A stretch of 17,372 nucleotides of DNA from JACZQZ01 sp046756945 (GTDB lineage Bacteria; Pseudomonadota; Alphaproteobacteria; Rhodospirillales; 2-02-FULL-58-16). The notes beneath the pieces were generated by a model. It was not told where the DNA came from. It searched no databases and saw only the letters and a program-made list of their open reading frames with translations. The stretch covers positions 1-17,372 of the forward strand of contig JBHHXI010000062.1 in assembly GCA_046756945.1 (NCBI GenBank). Direction: 5' to 3'. The position numbers and the translations under genes are program-made. This document shows, piece after piece, positions 7,191-14,885 of the stretch (position 1 is its first letter; every line of letters starts with the position of its first letter).

Positions 7191-7673
7191 TTACTCCTTG
7201 GCCCCCGCGGCCTGCTTTTTCCGGTTCGCCTTGCCCTGGGCGATGATCAGCTCGAGCAGCTCGGCGACGATCACGGCGTCCTGGGTAAAGTTGATCTCGT
7301 CACCGGCACCCAGATATTCCTCGTCTCCGCCGGGCTCCAGCACCACGTACTTGGCGCCGAACAGGCCGTCGGTGTGGATGGCGACCGAGGTGTCCGTGGG
7401 CAGTTTGACGTCCGCATCGATTTTCAGGGTCGTCACCGCCCGGTAGTGGACATCGAGATACTGCCCGTCCACGGTGCCGACCTGGATGCCCGCCAGGCGT
7501 ACCGGGGCCCCCACGAGAAGGCCGTCGACCCGGTTGAACGTGGCGATGACAGCGTAGTCGTTGCTCGCCGCTTTCGCCGTCATTTCGCGGCCCCCGTACA
7601 GGAACCCGAGCATCAGGACAAGCGCCAGGAACGCCAGCCCGCCAACGGCAATTTCCCTGGCGTTAGGGGACAT
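7191..7673 (-). CDS. Second MCE-domain (MlaD-like) protein
   Basis: This 160-residue protein is a paralogue of the next gene, with the same plan: membrane helix at about residues 8-27, one MCE domain at about 38-117 (FNRVDGLLVGAPVRLAGIQVGTV-type core, TDGLFGAKYVVLEPGG), then an alpha-helical tail (133-147) ending in a basic stretch. It probably acts in the inner membrane and periplasm in phospholipid traffic. The start at 7673 is chosen because GGGG lies just upstream. An ATG at 7694 would add seven residues without a ribosome binding site. It is 7 bases before mlaD, so the two are surely co-transcribed and may form a mixed ring. Identity between the two copies is limited outside the core, so this is not a recent duplication. 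Confidence 0.88.
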   Translation of the reverse strand: MSPNAREIAVGGLAFLALVLMLGFLYGGREMTAKAASNDYAVIATFNRVDGLLVGAPVRLAGIQVGTVDGQYLDVHYRAVTTLKIDADVKLPTDTSVAIHTDGLFGAKYVVLEPGGDEEYLGAGDEINFTQDAVIVAELLELIIAQGKANRKKQAAGAKE

Positions 7674-7724
7674 CGGCACCCCGGTTCGCCCCATGGAAGG
7701 GTCTGTCGGGCAAGGGAATCGCCA

Positions 7725-8081
7725 TCACTCCGGTGTCCACGGCTCGTAGTCGCCGGCGGCCGCGGCGCGCCTGCCGCCTTTAAGTTCATGGCCGCGCGGC
7801 CGATAGGCGTTGGGCGTGCCGGTCAGGTTGGGCAGATGCATCTTCTGCCAGGGCAGGGCCTGGGCCGCGCTTTCGGTCAGCGGGGCGTCCGTGGTGTGAT
7901 GGAGCCAGGCGTGCCATTCGGGCGGCACCTTCGAGGCCTCCACCTTGCCCTTGAAAACGACCCACCGGCGCTCCCGCCCGTGGAGCCGCTTGCCCTTGCC
8001 GCGGTAGTACCGGTTGGAGAACTCGTCGATGCCGACCAGTTCCCCGGTGAACCACGTGTACAGAAGAGTTCCGATATGCAT
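7725..8081 (-). CDS. NDUFA12-family complex I accessory subunit
   Basis: This 118-residue protein matches the NDUFA12/B17.2 family, an accessory subunit of NADH:ubiquinone oxidoreductase shared by mitochondria and Alphaproteobacteria, sited on the peripheral arm. Visible signatures: GTLLYTWFTGELVGIDEFSNRYY at 4-26 in family form, then a basic RERRWVVFKG (36-45), PPEWHAWLH (53-61) and PNAYRPRGH (90-98). The ATG at 8081 gives the standard N-terminus. An in-frame TTG at 8129 would add 16 residues that do not look conserved. The ribosome binding site is weak (TTGGA). It heads the minus-strand gene set with the two MCE genes 51 bases downstream. Its presence is one of the best taxonomic clues in the window. 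Confidence 0.93.
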   Translation of the reverse strand: MHIGTLLYTWFTGELVGIDEFSNRYYRGKGKRLHGRERRWVVFKGKVEASKVPPEWHAWLHHTTDAPLTESAAQALPWQKMHLPNLTGTPNAYRPRGHELKGGRRAAAAGDYEPWTPE

Positions 8082-8542
8082 TGCAATCCAAACCAAGGCT
8101 TGACCGGGCGCGCCCTGGCCACCCACCAACCGGCCCCAGGGGCGACCGCGGAATGCCTACGCTGAAGACGGCGAGCCGGCAAGGGAAATATGGCACCTGC
8201 CCAACCCGTCGTCCAGTCCGTCCGGCGCCCCAGGGCGACCGGCCGGACGGCGGCCGCGCCGCCGCGTCCGGGCCCCGCCCCCTTGGTTCGCCCGCGCCGT
8301 CGCCGGGGACCATTGATTACGCCGTAACGCTATATCCAGTACTTAAAATGCGCCAAACCACAAAATCTTGAAAATATCGGTTGCGACCCGCGGGCATCAT
8401 ACGCTACATATCGTACGTGTCGTCTTCACGGACACGTGATGTTGTGGTGAACACCATATCTCGTGGCGACGGGGACGGCAAGGGGGCTCAATGGCTCGGA
8501 ACGGCCGAAAAAACGGCCAGCCGAAGGGAAAGTGGGGGAGAC
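8082..8542. promoter_or_regulatory. Divergent intergenic region before nrdJ, with inverted repeats and a weak NrdR-like box
   Basis: These 461 bases contain no convincing gene. The half near the NDUFA12 gene is GC-rich and featureless. The stretch 8310-8470 is much richer in A and T. It contains a perfect 7-bp inverted repeat, ACGTGTC (8415-8421) and GACACGT (8431-8437), around 9 bases, and the palindrome TGGTG-AA-CACCA (8445-8456). The 16 bases at 8451-8466 agree with the NrdR box consensus (ACACWATATATWGTGT) at about 12 positions, but no well-spaced second box is seen. No cobalamin riboswitch motif was recognised. Confidence 0.4.
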
Positions 8543-11500
8543 ATGCGGATCGCGCGGCATTTCACAAAAGAAGGCCTTTCACCGTACGACTCCATGGCCT
8601 TTGCCGCCGTTTCCAGCGAGATCCGCAACCCGGACGGCTCGGTGGTGTTCCGGCTGGATGAATTCGAGGCGCCGGCCGCCTGGTCCCAGGTCGCCTGCGA
8701 CGTGCTGGCCCAGAAGTATTTGCGCAAGGCCGGGGTCGCCCGCAAGCTCAAGCCCGTCGAGGAGACCGACGTCCCTTCGTGGCTGTGGCGGCACATCCCC
8801 GACGAAAAGGCCCTGAAGGCGCTGCCCAAGGACGAACGCTACGGCAGCGAGACCAGCGCCAAGCAGATCTTCGACCGCCTGGCCGGCACCTGGACCTATT
8901 GGGGCTGGAAGGGCGGCCACTTCGATTCGGAGGCCGACGCCCGCGCCTACTTCGACGAGATGCGCTACATGCTGTGCGCCCAGGCGGGCGCGCCCAACTC
9001 TCCGCAATGGTTCAACACCGGGCTTCACTGGGCCTACGGCATCGACGGGCCGGCCCAGGGCCACTGGTACGTGGACCACCGGACCGGCGAAACGGCCCTG
9101 TCGGAGTCGGCTTACGAGCACCCCCAGCCCCACGCCTGTTTCATCCAGGGCATCAACGACGACCTGGTCAACGAGGGCGGCATCATGGACCTGTGGGTGC
9201 GCGAGGCGCGCCTGTTCAAATACGGGTCCGGCACGGGCACCAATTTCTCCCGCCTCAGGGCCGCCGACGAGCCCCTGTCGGGGGGCGGCAAGTCCTCGGG
9301 CCTGATGAGCTTCCTGAAGATCGGCGACCGCGCCGCCGGCGCCATCAAATCCGGCGGCACGACGCGCCGCGCCGCCAAGATGGTGGTCGTCGACATCGAC
9401 CACCCGGACATCGGGGCGTTCATCAACTGGAAGGTCCACGAGGAGCAGAAGGTGGCGTCCCTGGTCGCCGGATCCAGGCTGGCGGACATCCATCTGAACG
9501 CGGTCATCCGCGCCTGTCACGACGGCGAGGGCGACGGCGACGACCGCTTCGACGTCAAGGCCAACGGCGCGCTGCGCAAAGCCGTGCTGGCGGCGCGCCA
9601 GGTGATGATCCCGGCGAACTACGTCCAGCGGGTCATCCAGTTCGCCCGGCAGGGATACACCGAGATCGCCTTCCCGGTGTTCGACACCGACTGGGAGTCG
9701 GAATCCTACAAGACCGTGTCGGGGCAGAACGCCAACAACAGCGTCCGCGTGTCCAACGCCTTCCTGGAGAGAGTGCGCGCGGACGGCGAGTGGGAACTGA
9801 CCCGCCGCACCGACGGCGCCGTGGCCGAGCGCCTGCGCGCCCGCGACCTGTGGGAGGAAATCGCCCATGCCGCCTGGGCGTGCGCCGATCCCGGCCTGCA
9901 GTACGACACCACCATCAACGAGTGGCATACGTGCCCCGCCAGCGGCCGCATCAACGCCTCCAACCCGTGCTCGGAGTACATGTTCCTGGACGACACGGCG
10001 TGCAACCTGGCCTCGCTCAATCTGATGGCCTTCCGCAACGACGACGGCGCGTTCGACGTCGGCGCCTTCGAGCATGCGGTCAGGCTGTGGACGGTGACGC
10101 TGGAGATTTCGGTGCTGATGGCCCAGTTCCCGTCCCGGCGCATCGCCGAGCTGTCCTATCGGTTCCGCACCCTGGGCCTGGGGTTCGCCAACATCGGGGG
10201 CTACCTGATGGCGTCGGGCATCGCCTACGATTCGGACAGCGGCCGCGCCGTCTGCGCCGCCGTCTCCGCCCTCATGACCGGCGTCGCCTATGCCACGTCG
10301 GCCGAAATGGCCGCCGAGTTGGGCGCTTTTCCGGGTTTCGGGGAAAACCGCGAGGCCATGCTCCGGGTCATTCGCAACCACCGCCGCGCCGCCCTGGGCG
10401 AACGCGACGGGTACGACGGCCTGTCGGTGCCGCCGGTGGCGCTGGACGCCGAGGCGTGTCCGGAGGCGGACCTGGCGCAGGCGGCCCGCCGGGCCTGGGA
10501 CAGGGCGCTGGAACTGGGCCAGGCCCACGGCTACCGCAACGCGCAGGTTTCCGTCGTCGCGCCCACCGGCACCATCGGGCTGGTGATGGACTGCGACACC
10601 ACCGGCATCGAGCCCGACTTCGCCCTGGTCAAGTTCAAGAGGCTGGCCGGGGGCGGCTACTTCAAGATCATCAACCGCATGGTGCCGGCGGCCCTGGACC
10701 GCCTCGGCTATAGCGAGGAGCAGATCGCCGAAATCGTCCGCTACGCGGTCGGCCACGGGTCGCTGAAGGCGGCGCCGGGCATCGACCACGCGGCGCTGAG
10801 GACGAGGAAATTCACCGACCAGGCCATCGCGGCCGTGGAAGGGGCGCTGGCCGACGCCTTCGACATCAAGTTCGTCTTCAACAAGTGGACGCTGGGCGAG
10901 GCGTTCTGCACCGAGACCCTGGGCCTGGCGCCCGAAAGCCTGGATGACATGTCCTTCAACATGCTGGAGGCGCTCGGCTTCACCGCCGACGAAATCCAGG
11001 CCGCCAACACCTACGTGTGCGGCGCCATGACCCTGGAGGGCGCCCCCCATATCAGCGACGGGCACCTGGCGGTGTTCGACTGCGCCAGCGCCTGCGGCCG
11101 GACCGGCAAGCGGCATCTCTCGGTGGAGAGCCACATCCGCATGATGGCGGCGTCCCAGCCCTTCATCTCCGGCGCCATCTCCAAGACCATCAACATGCCG
11201 GTGCGGGCCACGGTCGCCGACTGCAAGGACGCCTACATGCTTTCGTGGCGCCTCGGCCTCAAGGCAAACGCCCTGTACCGGGACGGATCCAAGCTGTCCC
11301 AGCCGCTGCAGGCGGCGATCCTGGACGATGCCGAGGCCGGGGAAGTGACCGAGCGGCCGGCCGCCGCCCGCACCGAGGTGGTCGCCGAGCGCATCGTCGA
11401 GCACGTCATCGAACACGTCCTCGGGGAACGCAAAAGGCTGCCCCAGCGCCGCAAGGGATACACCCAGAAGGCCATCGTCGGCGGCCACAAGGTCTACCTG

Positions 11501-12208
11501 CGCACCGGCGAGTACGACGACGGCAGCCTGGGCGAGATCTTCCTCGACATGCACAAGGAAGGCGCCGCCTTCCGCAGCCTCATGAACAACTTCGCCATCG
11601 CCATCTCCATCGGCCTGCAATACGGCGTGCCGCTCGAGGAATTCGTCGAGGCCTTCACCTTCACCCGCTTCGAGCCGTCGGGAATCGTCGAGGGCAACGA
11701 TTCGGTGAAAATGGCCACCTCCGTCATCGACTACATCTTCCGCGAGCTGGCCGTCTCCTATCTGGGACGCACGGACCTTGCCCATGTCGAGGCCAACGAT
11801 CTTCTTCCCGACAGCGTCGGCCGCGGGCAGACCGAAACCGAAGGCAGGCCGGCCGCGCCGGGGACGGCGAACAGGGCCCTCGACGCGGTGAAGCTGGTCA
11901 CCAGCAGCGGCTATGTGCGCAACAAGTTCGTCGTCTTCGAGGGCGGCGTCGCCGCCGCCGAGGCCCGCGCCGGGGACAGCGCCCTGGCGCTGGTGGGCGG
12001 CACCGCGACGCCGGCCGGCGCCGCCGGGGCGGCCGGCGTGGATGCCCGGATCGAGCAGGGCGCGGCGCCGCGCACCACACCGGTCCGCGAGGCCAGGATC
12101 CAGGGCTGCGAGGGCGACCCGTGCTCCGAATGCGGCAACTTCACCCTGGTCCGCAACGGCACCTGCCTGAAATGCGTGACCTGCGGCACGACCAGCGGAT
12201 GTTCGTGA
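8543..12208 (+). CDS. nrdJ: Adenosylcobalamin-dependent (class II) ribonucleotide reductase
   Basis: This 1221-residue enzyme makes deoxyribonucleotides using a B12-generated thiyl radical, independent of oxygen. Around 100-320 lie substrate and effector site segments (PNSPQWFNTG, KYGSGTGTNFS, GDRAAGAIKSGGTTRRA). C199 and C487 fit the redox pair. The motif N474-P-C-S-E478 carries the radical cysteine C476, with C487 eleven residues on as in other class II enzymes. APTGTIG (673-679) is the phosphate-binding loop. Residues about 970-1085 form a TSCPD-type domain. The C-terminus has C1189, C1194, C1197, C1208, C1211, C1214 and C1220, likely a zinc-ribbon or redox-relay tail. Length fits alphaproteobacterial NrdJ. 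The frame opens at 8381, but ATG 8543 has GGGGGAG just upstream and the extension looks non-coding. It ends before a strong terminator. Confidence 0.97.
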   Translation: MRIARHFTKEGLSPYDSMAFAAVSSEIRNPDGSVVFRLDEFEAPAAWSQVACDVLAQKYLRKAGVARKLKPVEETDVPSWLWRHIPDEKALKALPKDERYGSETSAKQIFDRLAGTWTYWGWKGGHFDSEADARAYFDEMRYMLCAQAGAPNSPQWFNTGLHWAYGIDGPAQGHWYVDHRTGETALSESAYEHPQPHACFIQGINDDLVNEGGIMDLWVREARLFKYGSGTGTNFSRLRAADEPLSGGGKSSGLMSFLKIGDRAAGAIKSGGTTRRAAKMVVVDIDHPDIGAFINWKVHEEQKVASLVAGSRLADIHLNAVIRACHDGEGDGDDRFDVKANGALRKAVLAARQVMIPANYVQRVIQFARQGYTEIAFPVFDTDWESESYKTVSGQNANNSVRVSNAFLERVRADGEWELTRRTDGAVAERLRARDLWEEIAHAAWACADPGLQYDTTINEWHTCPASGRINASNPCSEYMFLDDTACNLASLNLMAFRNDDGAFDVGAFEHAVRLWTVTLEISVLMAQFPSRRIAELSYRFRTLGLGFANIGGYLMASGIAYDSDSGRAVCAAVSALMTGVAYATSAEMAAELGAFPGFGENREAMLRVIRNHRRAALGERDGYDGLSVPPVALDAEACPEADLAQAARRAWDRALELGQAHGYRNAQVSVVAPTGTIGLVMDCDTTGIEPDFALVKFKRLAGGGYFKIINRMVPAALDRLGYSEEQIAEIVRYAVGHGSLKAAPGIDHAALRTRKFTDQAIAAVEGALADAFDIKFVFNKWTLGEAFCTETLGLAPESLDDMSFNMLEALGFTADEIQAANTYVCGAMTLEGAPHISDGHLAVFDCASACGRTGKRHLSVESHIRMMAASQPFISGAISKTINMPVRATVADCKDAYMLSWRLGLKANALYRDGSKLSQPLQAAILDDAEAGEVTERPAAARTEVVAERIVEHVIEHVLGERKRLPQRRKGYTQKAIVGGHKVYLRTGEYDDGSLGEIFLDMHKEGAAFRSLMNNFAIAISIGLQYGVPLEEFVEAFTFTRFEPSGIVEGNDSVKMATSVIDYIFRELAVSYLGRTDLAHVEANDLLPDSVGRGQTETEGRPAAPGTANRALDAVKLVTSSGYVRNKFVVFEGGVAAAEARAGDSALALVGGTATPAGAAGAAGVDARIEQGAAPRTTPVREARIQGCEGDPCSECGNFTLVRNGTCLKCVTCGTTSGCS

Positions 12209-12243
12209 TGCGATTCTCTCCCGAGATCCTCCCTGGGAAACTT

Positions 12244-12287
12244 GGGGCGTGTTCCAGTGCCCGGCACTGGGACCGCCCCGTTTTTTT
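12244..12287 (+). terminator. Strong intrinsic terminator of nrdJ
   Basis: An outer stem GGGGCG (12244-12249) with CGCCCC (12274-12279) stacks, across a single bulged T, on an inner stem CCAGTGC (12254-12260) with GCACTGG (12264-12270), extended by two pairs and one wobble, and a CCG loop. Seven T residues follow from 12281. It starts 35 bases after the nrdJ stop and only about 36 bases before the next gene. Confidence 0.92.
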
Positions 12288-12323
12288 CTCCCGGGGCGGA
12301 CAGACGCCGGGGCGTGGTCGCCG

Positions 12324-13358
12324 ATGACCGCCGAGTGGCGGCACGTCACCGCACGGTTCCACCAATTCATCGCCAACCTGCAGCCGCCGCCCGAGCGGCG
12401 CTGGGCGGCGCGAAAAGCGGCGGCCGACGTGGCCATGTGCCTGCGGCAGCGCTTCCGTTCAGGGGACGGCTTTCCGCCCGCCGATTCGTCCGCCGCCGTC
12501 CCCGACGACTACGCGGTGATCGGCGGCCACGCCAAGGGGACGGCCATCCGCCCGGGGCGCACGGTGGACATGCTGTATGTCCTGCCGGCGGCGTTGCGTC
12601 CCGACGGCGGCCCGCAGGAGGGCGCCGGGCCGGGGCCGCTGATCCGGGACGTGGCCGCGGTTCTGAGCGCGCGCTATGGGGCCGTCGACGTCGCCGGGGA
12701 AGGCTGGATCGCGTGCGCCGGCGGGGCAATCGGCGACGGCACGGCGGTGCGCGTGATCCCCTGTTTCCCGTGCACCGAAGGCGGATTTCTCATCGCCGCC
12801 CCCGGCGCCGGCTGGCGCCACGCCAACCCGCTCGCCGAGGCGGCCCGCCTGCGCCTGGCGGACCGGGTCAGCGCCAACAAGGCGACCCACCTGATCGTCA
12901 TGGCGAAGGCCTGGCGGCAGGCCCACGGCGTCGCCATGGGCGGATTGGCGCTGGAACTGCTGGCCTGCGAGTTCGTCGGCCTGTGGACCTATCAGCGCCG
13001 CAGCCTGCTCTTCTATGACTGGATGGTCAGGGATTTCTTCTTCTGGCTCGGCCTCCAGGGCCGGCGCGCCCTCCCCGTGCCCGGCGCCATGGAGACCGTG
13101 CACGCCGGCGACGGGTGGCCGGACGACGCCCAGGCCGCCTATGCGACGGCCCGGCACGCCTGCCGCCTGGAACGGGACAACCGGGACGACGAGGCCCGGG
13201 AACACTGGGTGGACATCTTCGGCCCCGCCTTCGCCGACGCGCCCGCCGCCGCCCGGCCCGACACGTCGCTTCCCGGCACGGCGCCCTGGCGCGCCCCGCC
13301 GCCGCCCCTGATGCCGTCGTCGGAGTCGTCGCCGGAGTCGTCGTCGGCCCATTCCTGA
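12324..13358 (+). CDS. CD-NTase/SMODS-like nucleotidyltransferase-fold protein with degraded active site
   Basis: This 344-residue protein looks like the SMODS/CD-NTase family, whose active members make cyclic nucleotide signals in CBASS defence. Fold clues: VIGGHAKGTAIRP (65-77) at the GS-loop position, TVDMLYVLP (80-88) at the DxD strand, VRVIPCFP (142-149) at the third-acid strand, K195 in the helical half, and a C-terminal part with LWTYQRR and FYDWMVRDFFFWLG (230-243). Compared with family sequences as I recall them, the GS serine is G68, the first Asp is T80 and the third acid is R143; only D82 remains. It may therefore be a catalytically dead relative. The tail (about 325-344) is Pro/Ser-rich and low in complexity. 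No effector, E1/E2 or JAB gene is nearby. ATG 12324 is used with only a weak GGGGCG upstream; it begins just after the nrdJ terminator and no promoter is obvious. Confidence 0.7.
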   Translation: MTAEWRHVTARFHQFIANLQPPPERRWAARKAAADVAMCLRQRFRSGDGFPPADSSAAVPDDYAVIGGHAKGTAIRPGRTVDMLYVLPAALRPDGGPQEGAGPGPLIRDVAAVLSARYGAVDVAGEGWIACAGGAIGDGTAVRVIPCFPCTEGGFLIAAPGAGWRHANPLAEAARLRLADRVSANKATHLIVMAKAWRQAHGVAMGGLALELLACEFVGLWTYQRRSLLFYDWMVRDFFFWLGLQGRRALPVPGAMETVHAGDGWPDDAQAAYATARHACRLERDNRDDEAREHWVDIFGPAFADAPAAARPDTSLPGTAPWRAPPPPLMPSSESSPESSSAHS

Positions 13359-13399
13359 GACAGGGTTTGGCGCCGGCGAAGGGCTCTCTGCGAAGATTT

Positions 13400-13499
13400 C
13401 CCGTGATTGACGGGTGGTGGCCTTGCGGCCATGGGGGGGCTCCGCCCCCGCCGCCCCCGCCAGGGGTTTAAAACCCCTGGACCCCGATTATCGGGATCC
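13400..13499. repeat. Cluster of five consecutive short-loop palindromes
   Basis: Within 100 bases lie five hairpins in a row: CCCGT/ACGGG (13400-13414, 5-base loop), GGCC/GGCC (13419-13430, 4-base loop), GGGGGC/GCCCCC (13435-13449, 3-base loop), CCAGGGGTTT/AAACCCCTGG (13460-13480, a 10-bp stem with a one-base centre) and CCCGAT/ATCGGG (13483-13495, one-base centre). This is typical of a mosaic REP-like intergenic element. It could also stop transcription after the upstream gene, though no T-tract follows any stem on the plus strand. Confidence 0.7.
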
Positions 13500-13576
13500 A
13501 AGGGCCGTTGGCCGCGCCGGGCCGGGCGGTGCTATGCTGGCCGCCCGCCGCCACCATGGAAAAAGGAATCAGCGTC

Positions 13577-14044
13577 ATGGCCGGAGAAATCGAATCGCGT
13601 CTCGCCGAGCTCGGCATCGACCTGCCCAGGCCGACCGCGCCGGCGGCCAACTACGTGCCCTACGTCATCAGCGGCGCGTTGGTGTTCGTCTCCGGCCAGG
13701 TGACCATAGGGGACGGCGGGCTGAAATTCCGCGGCCGCCTGGGCGAGGACTTCTCGGTGGACGAGGGCTATCAGGCGGCGCGCCTGTGCGGGCTCAACCT
13801 GATCGCCCAGGCGCGCGAGGCGGCGGGCGGCGACCTCGACCGCATCAGCCGCGTCGTCAAGCTGGGCGGCTTCGTCAACTGCACGCCCGACTTCACCGAC
13901 CAGCCCAAGGTCATGAACGGGGCATCCGACCTGATGGTCGAGGTGTTCGGAGAGGCCGGCCGCCACGCCCGTTTCGCCGTCGGCGCCCCGGCGCTGCCGC
14001 TCGGCGTGGCGGTCGAGGTGGACGGGGTGTTCGAGGTGGGGTGA
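13577..14044 (+). CDS. RidA/YjgF-family protein
   Basis: This 155-residue protein belongs to the RidA (YjgF/YER057c/UK114) superfamily, longer than classical RidA and close to the YjgF-like-1 group. RidA itself hydrolyses reactive enamine/imine intermediates from PLP enzymes and works as a trimer. Segments: PAANYVPYV, LVFVSGQVT (35-43), GGFVNCTPDF (97-106), and HARFAVGAPALPLGVAVEV (130-148). R132 and E147 fit the substrate-binding Arg and the later Glu of the family, so deaminase activity is possible, though many Rid subgroups act differently. ATG 13577 has AAGGA 9 bases upstream. An ATG at 13556 has no ribosome binding site. The gene converges with the hydrolase gene, 22 bases apart. Confidence 0.9.
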   Translation: MAGEIESRLAELGIDLPRPTAPAANYVPYVISGALVFVSGQVTIGDGGLKFRGRLGEDFSVDEGYQAARLCGLNLIAQAREAAGGDLDRISRVVKLGGFVNCTPDFTDQPKVMNGASDLMVEVFGEAGRHARFAVGAPALPLGVAVEVDGVFEVG

Positions 14045-14066
14045 CGTCGCCCCGGCGCACTTGCCG

Positions 14067-14885
14067 TCAAAGAAACGTGGCGATGAATTCGGCCGCCGGC
14101 CTGGTGAAATCGTTGTCCGTCCAGTACTTGGAATGGGATATGGGGTTCCAGCTCGAGAACAGCCCGCCCACGTTGATGGGGATGTCCTCGTCGACGACGG
14201 CATCGTATGCCGTGTTGATGCTCTTCAGCGGGTACCCCAGGACATCGTCCGGATCATAGTAATTGAGCCACCTGGCCTTGTCCCTCGCGTCGCCCGGGTC
14301 CGGCAACTCGGCGGCCGGAAAGACAATCGGCACGACGTTGGTGTAGGCGAACGTGAAGAGCGGGATGTTGCAGCCGAAGGTGACCATCCCGGCCAGGGTA
14401 TGCATGCGCTCGAACGGGCTCAGGCCCGGCGGTGGACTGCCGCCCGGATGCTGCATGTCCCAGATGTAGTTGGACATGATGTGCCCGCCCAGGGAATGGG
14501 CCATGACGATCAGGGGGGCGTCATCCACGTCCAGCGCGTCATCGAGGGCCTTGATCCCATCCCGTACGCGCCGGTGGATCAGGTCGTAGGGTGTGGTCCC
14601 CGGACTATCCACTTTCCGGTATGCCGACGCGTCCCCCAGGGCGCTGAGGATGAATCTGCGCAATCCGATGTAATCGAGATCGTTGTTCTGGTTCGCCTCC
14701 CGCAGGTATTCCTCCTGGCGCGGCGCCAGGATGTCCGCCCAATAGATCGACCGCCACGCAATCTCGTCGGGGTCCTTGTTCAGGTCCCCGACCCGGTCGT
14801 TCAGTTCATCGGTCATCCCGTCGGCAAAATCCGGCTGCTGGGATCCCATGCCGTGGATCACGGCGATCGCTAGTTTTTTGGCCAT
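14067..14885 (-). CDS. Alpha/beta-hydrolase (lipase-like) protein
   Basis: This 272-residue protein has the layout of a serine alpha/beta hydrolase. An HGMG oxyanion-hole motif lies at residues 11-14, the nucleophile elbow AHSLGGH at 129-135 with S131, an acidic candidate D211 or D214 in YYDPDDVLGYP, and a late histidine H251 in ISHSKYW. No signal peptide or membrane segment is seen, so it should be cytoplasmic. The substrate is unknown; HGMG and AHSLGG occur in esterases and lipases. The start ATG at 14885 has a near-perfect AAAGGAG 8 bases upstream. The gene is oriented against both neighbours, and its codon use looks less GC-biased than theirs (runs such as NQNNDLDYIG), which may mean insertion by transfer. 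Confidence is good for the fold and low for the role. Confidence 0.82.
   Translation of the reverse strand: MAKKLAIAVIHGMGSQQPDFADGMTDELNDRVGDLNKDPDEIAWRSIYWADILAPRQEEYLREANQNNDLDYIGLRRFILSALGDASAYRKVDSPGTTPYDLIHRRVRDGIKALDDALDVDDAPLIVMAHSLGGHIMSNYIWDMQHPGGSPPPGLSPFERMHTLAGMVTFGCNIPLFTFAYTNVVPIVFPAAELPDPGDARDKARWLNYYDPDDVLGYPLKSINTAYDAVVDEDIPINVGGLFSSWNPISHSKYWTDNDFTRPAAEFIATFL

Noticed and set aside
8381..8542. An N-terminal extension of nrdJ starting at a TTG
   Set aside because: The extra 54 residues show no family similarity, cross the inverted repeats, and the ATG at 8543 has a purine-rich ribosome binding site.
8082..8542. Cobalamin riboswitch before nrdJ
   Set aside because: B12-dependent reductases can carry one, but I see no B12-box-like conserved core in either orientation.
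12249..12323. An upstream GTG start for the CD-NTase-like gene
   Set aside because: It would require translating through the terminator hairpin and T-tract of nrdJ.
8579..12436. A very long open frame on the minus strand opposite nrdJ
   Set aside because: It mirrors nrdJ throughout. It is a GC-rich codon shadow with low-complexity Gly/Ala/Val/Arg content and no recognisable domain.
12209..13576. A complete CBASS operon around the CD-NTase-like gene
   Set aside because: The flanking genes are nrdJ and a RidA-family protein. No effector, E1/E2-like, JAB, HORMA or TRIP13 gene is present.
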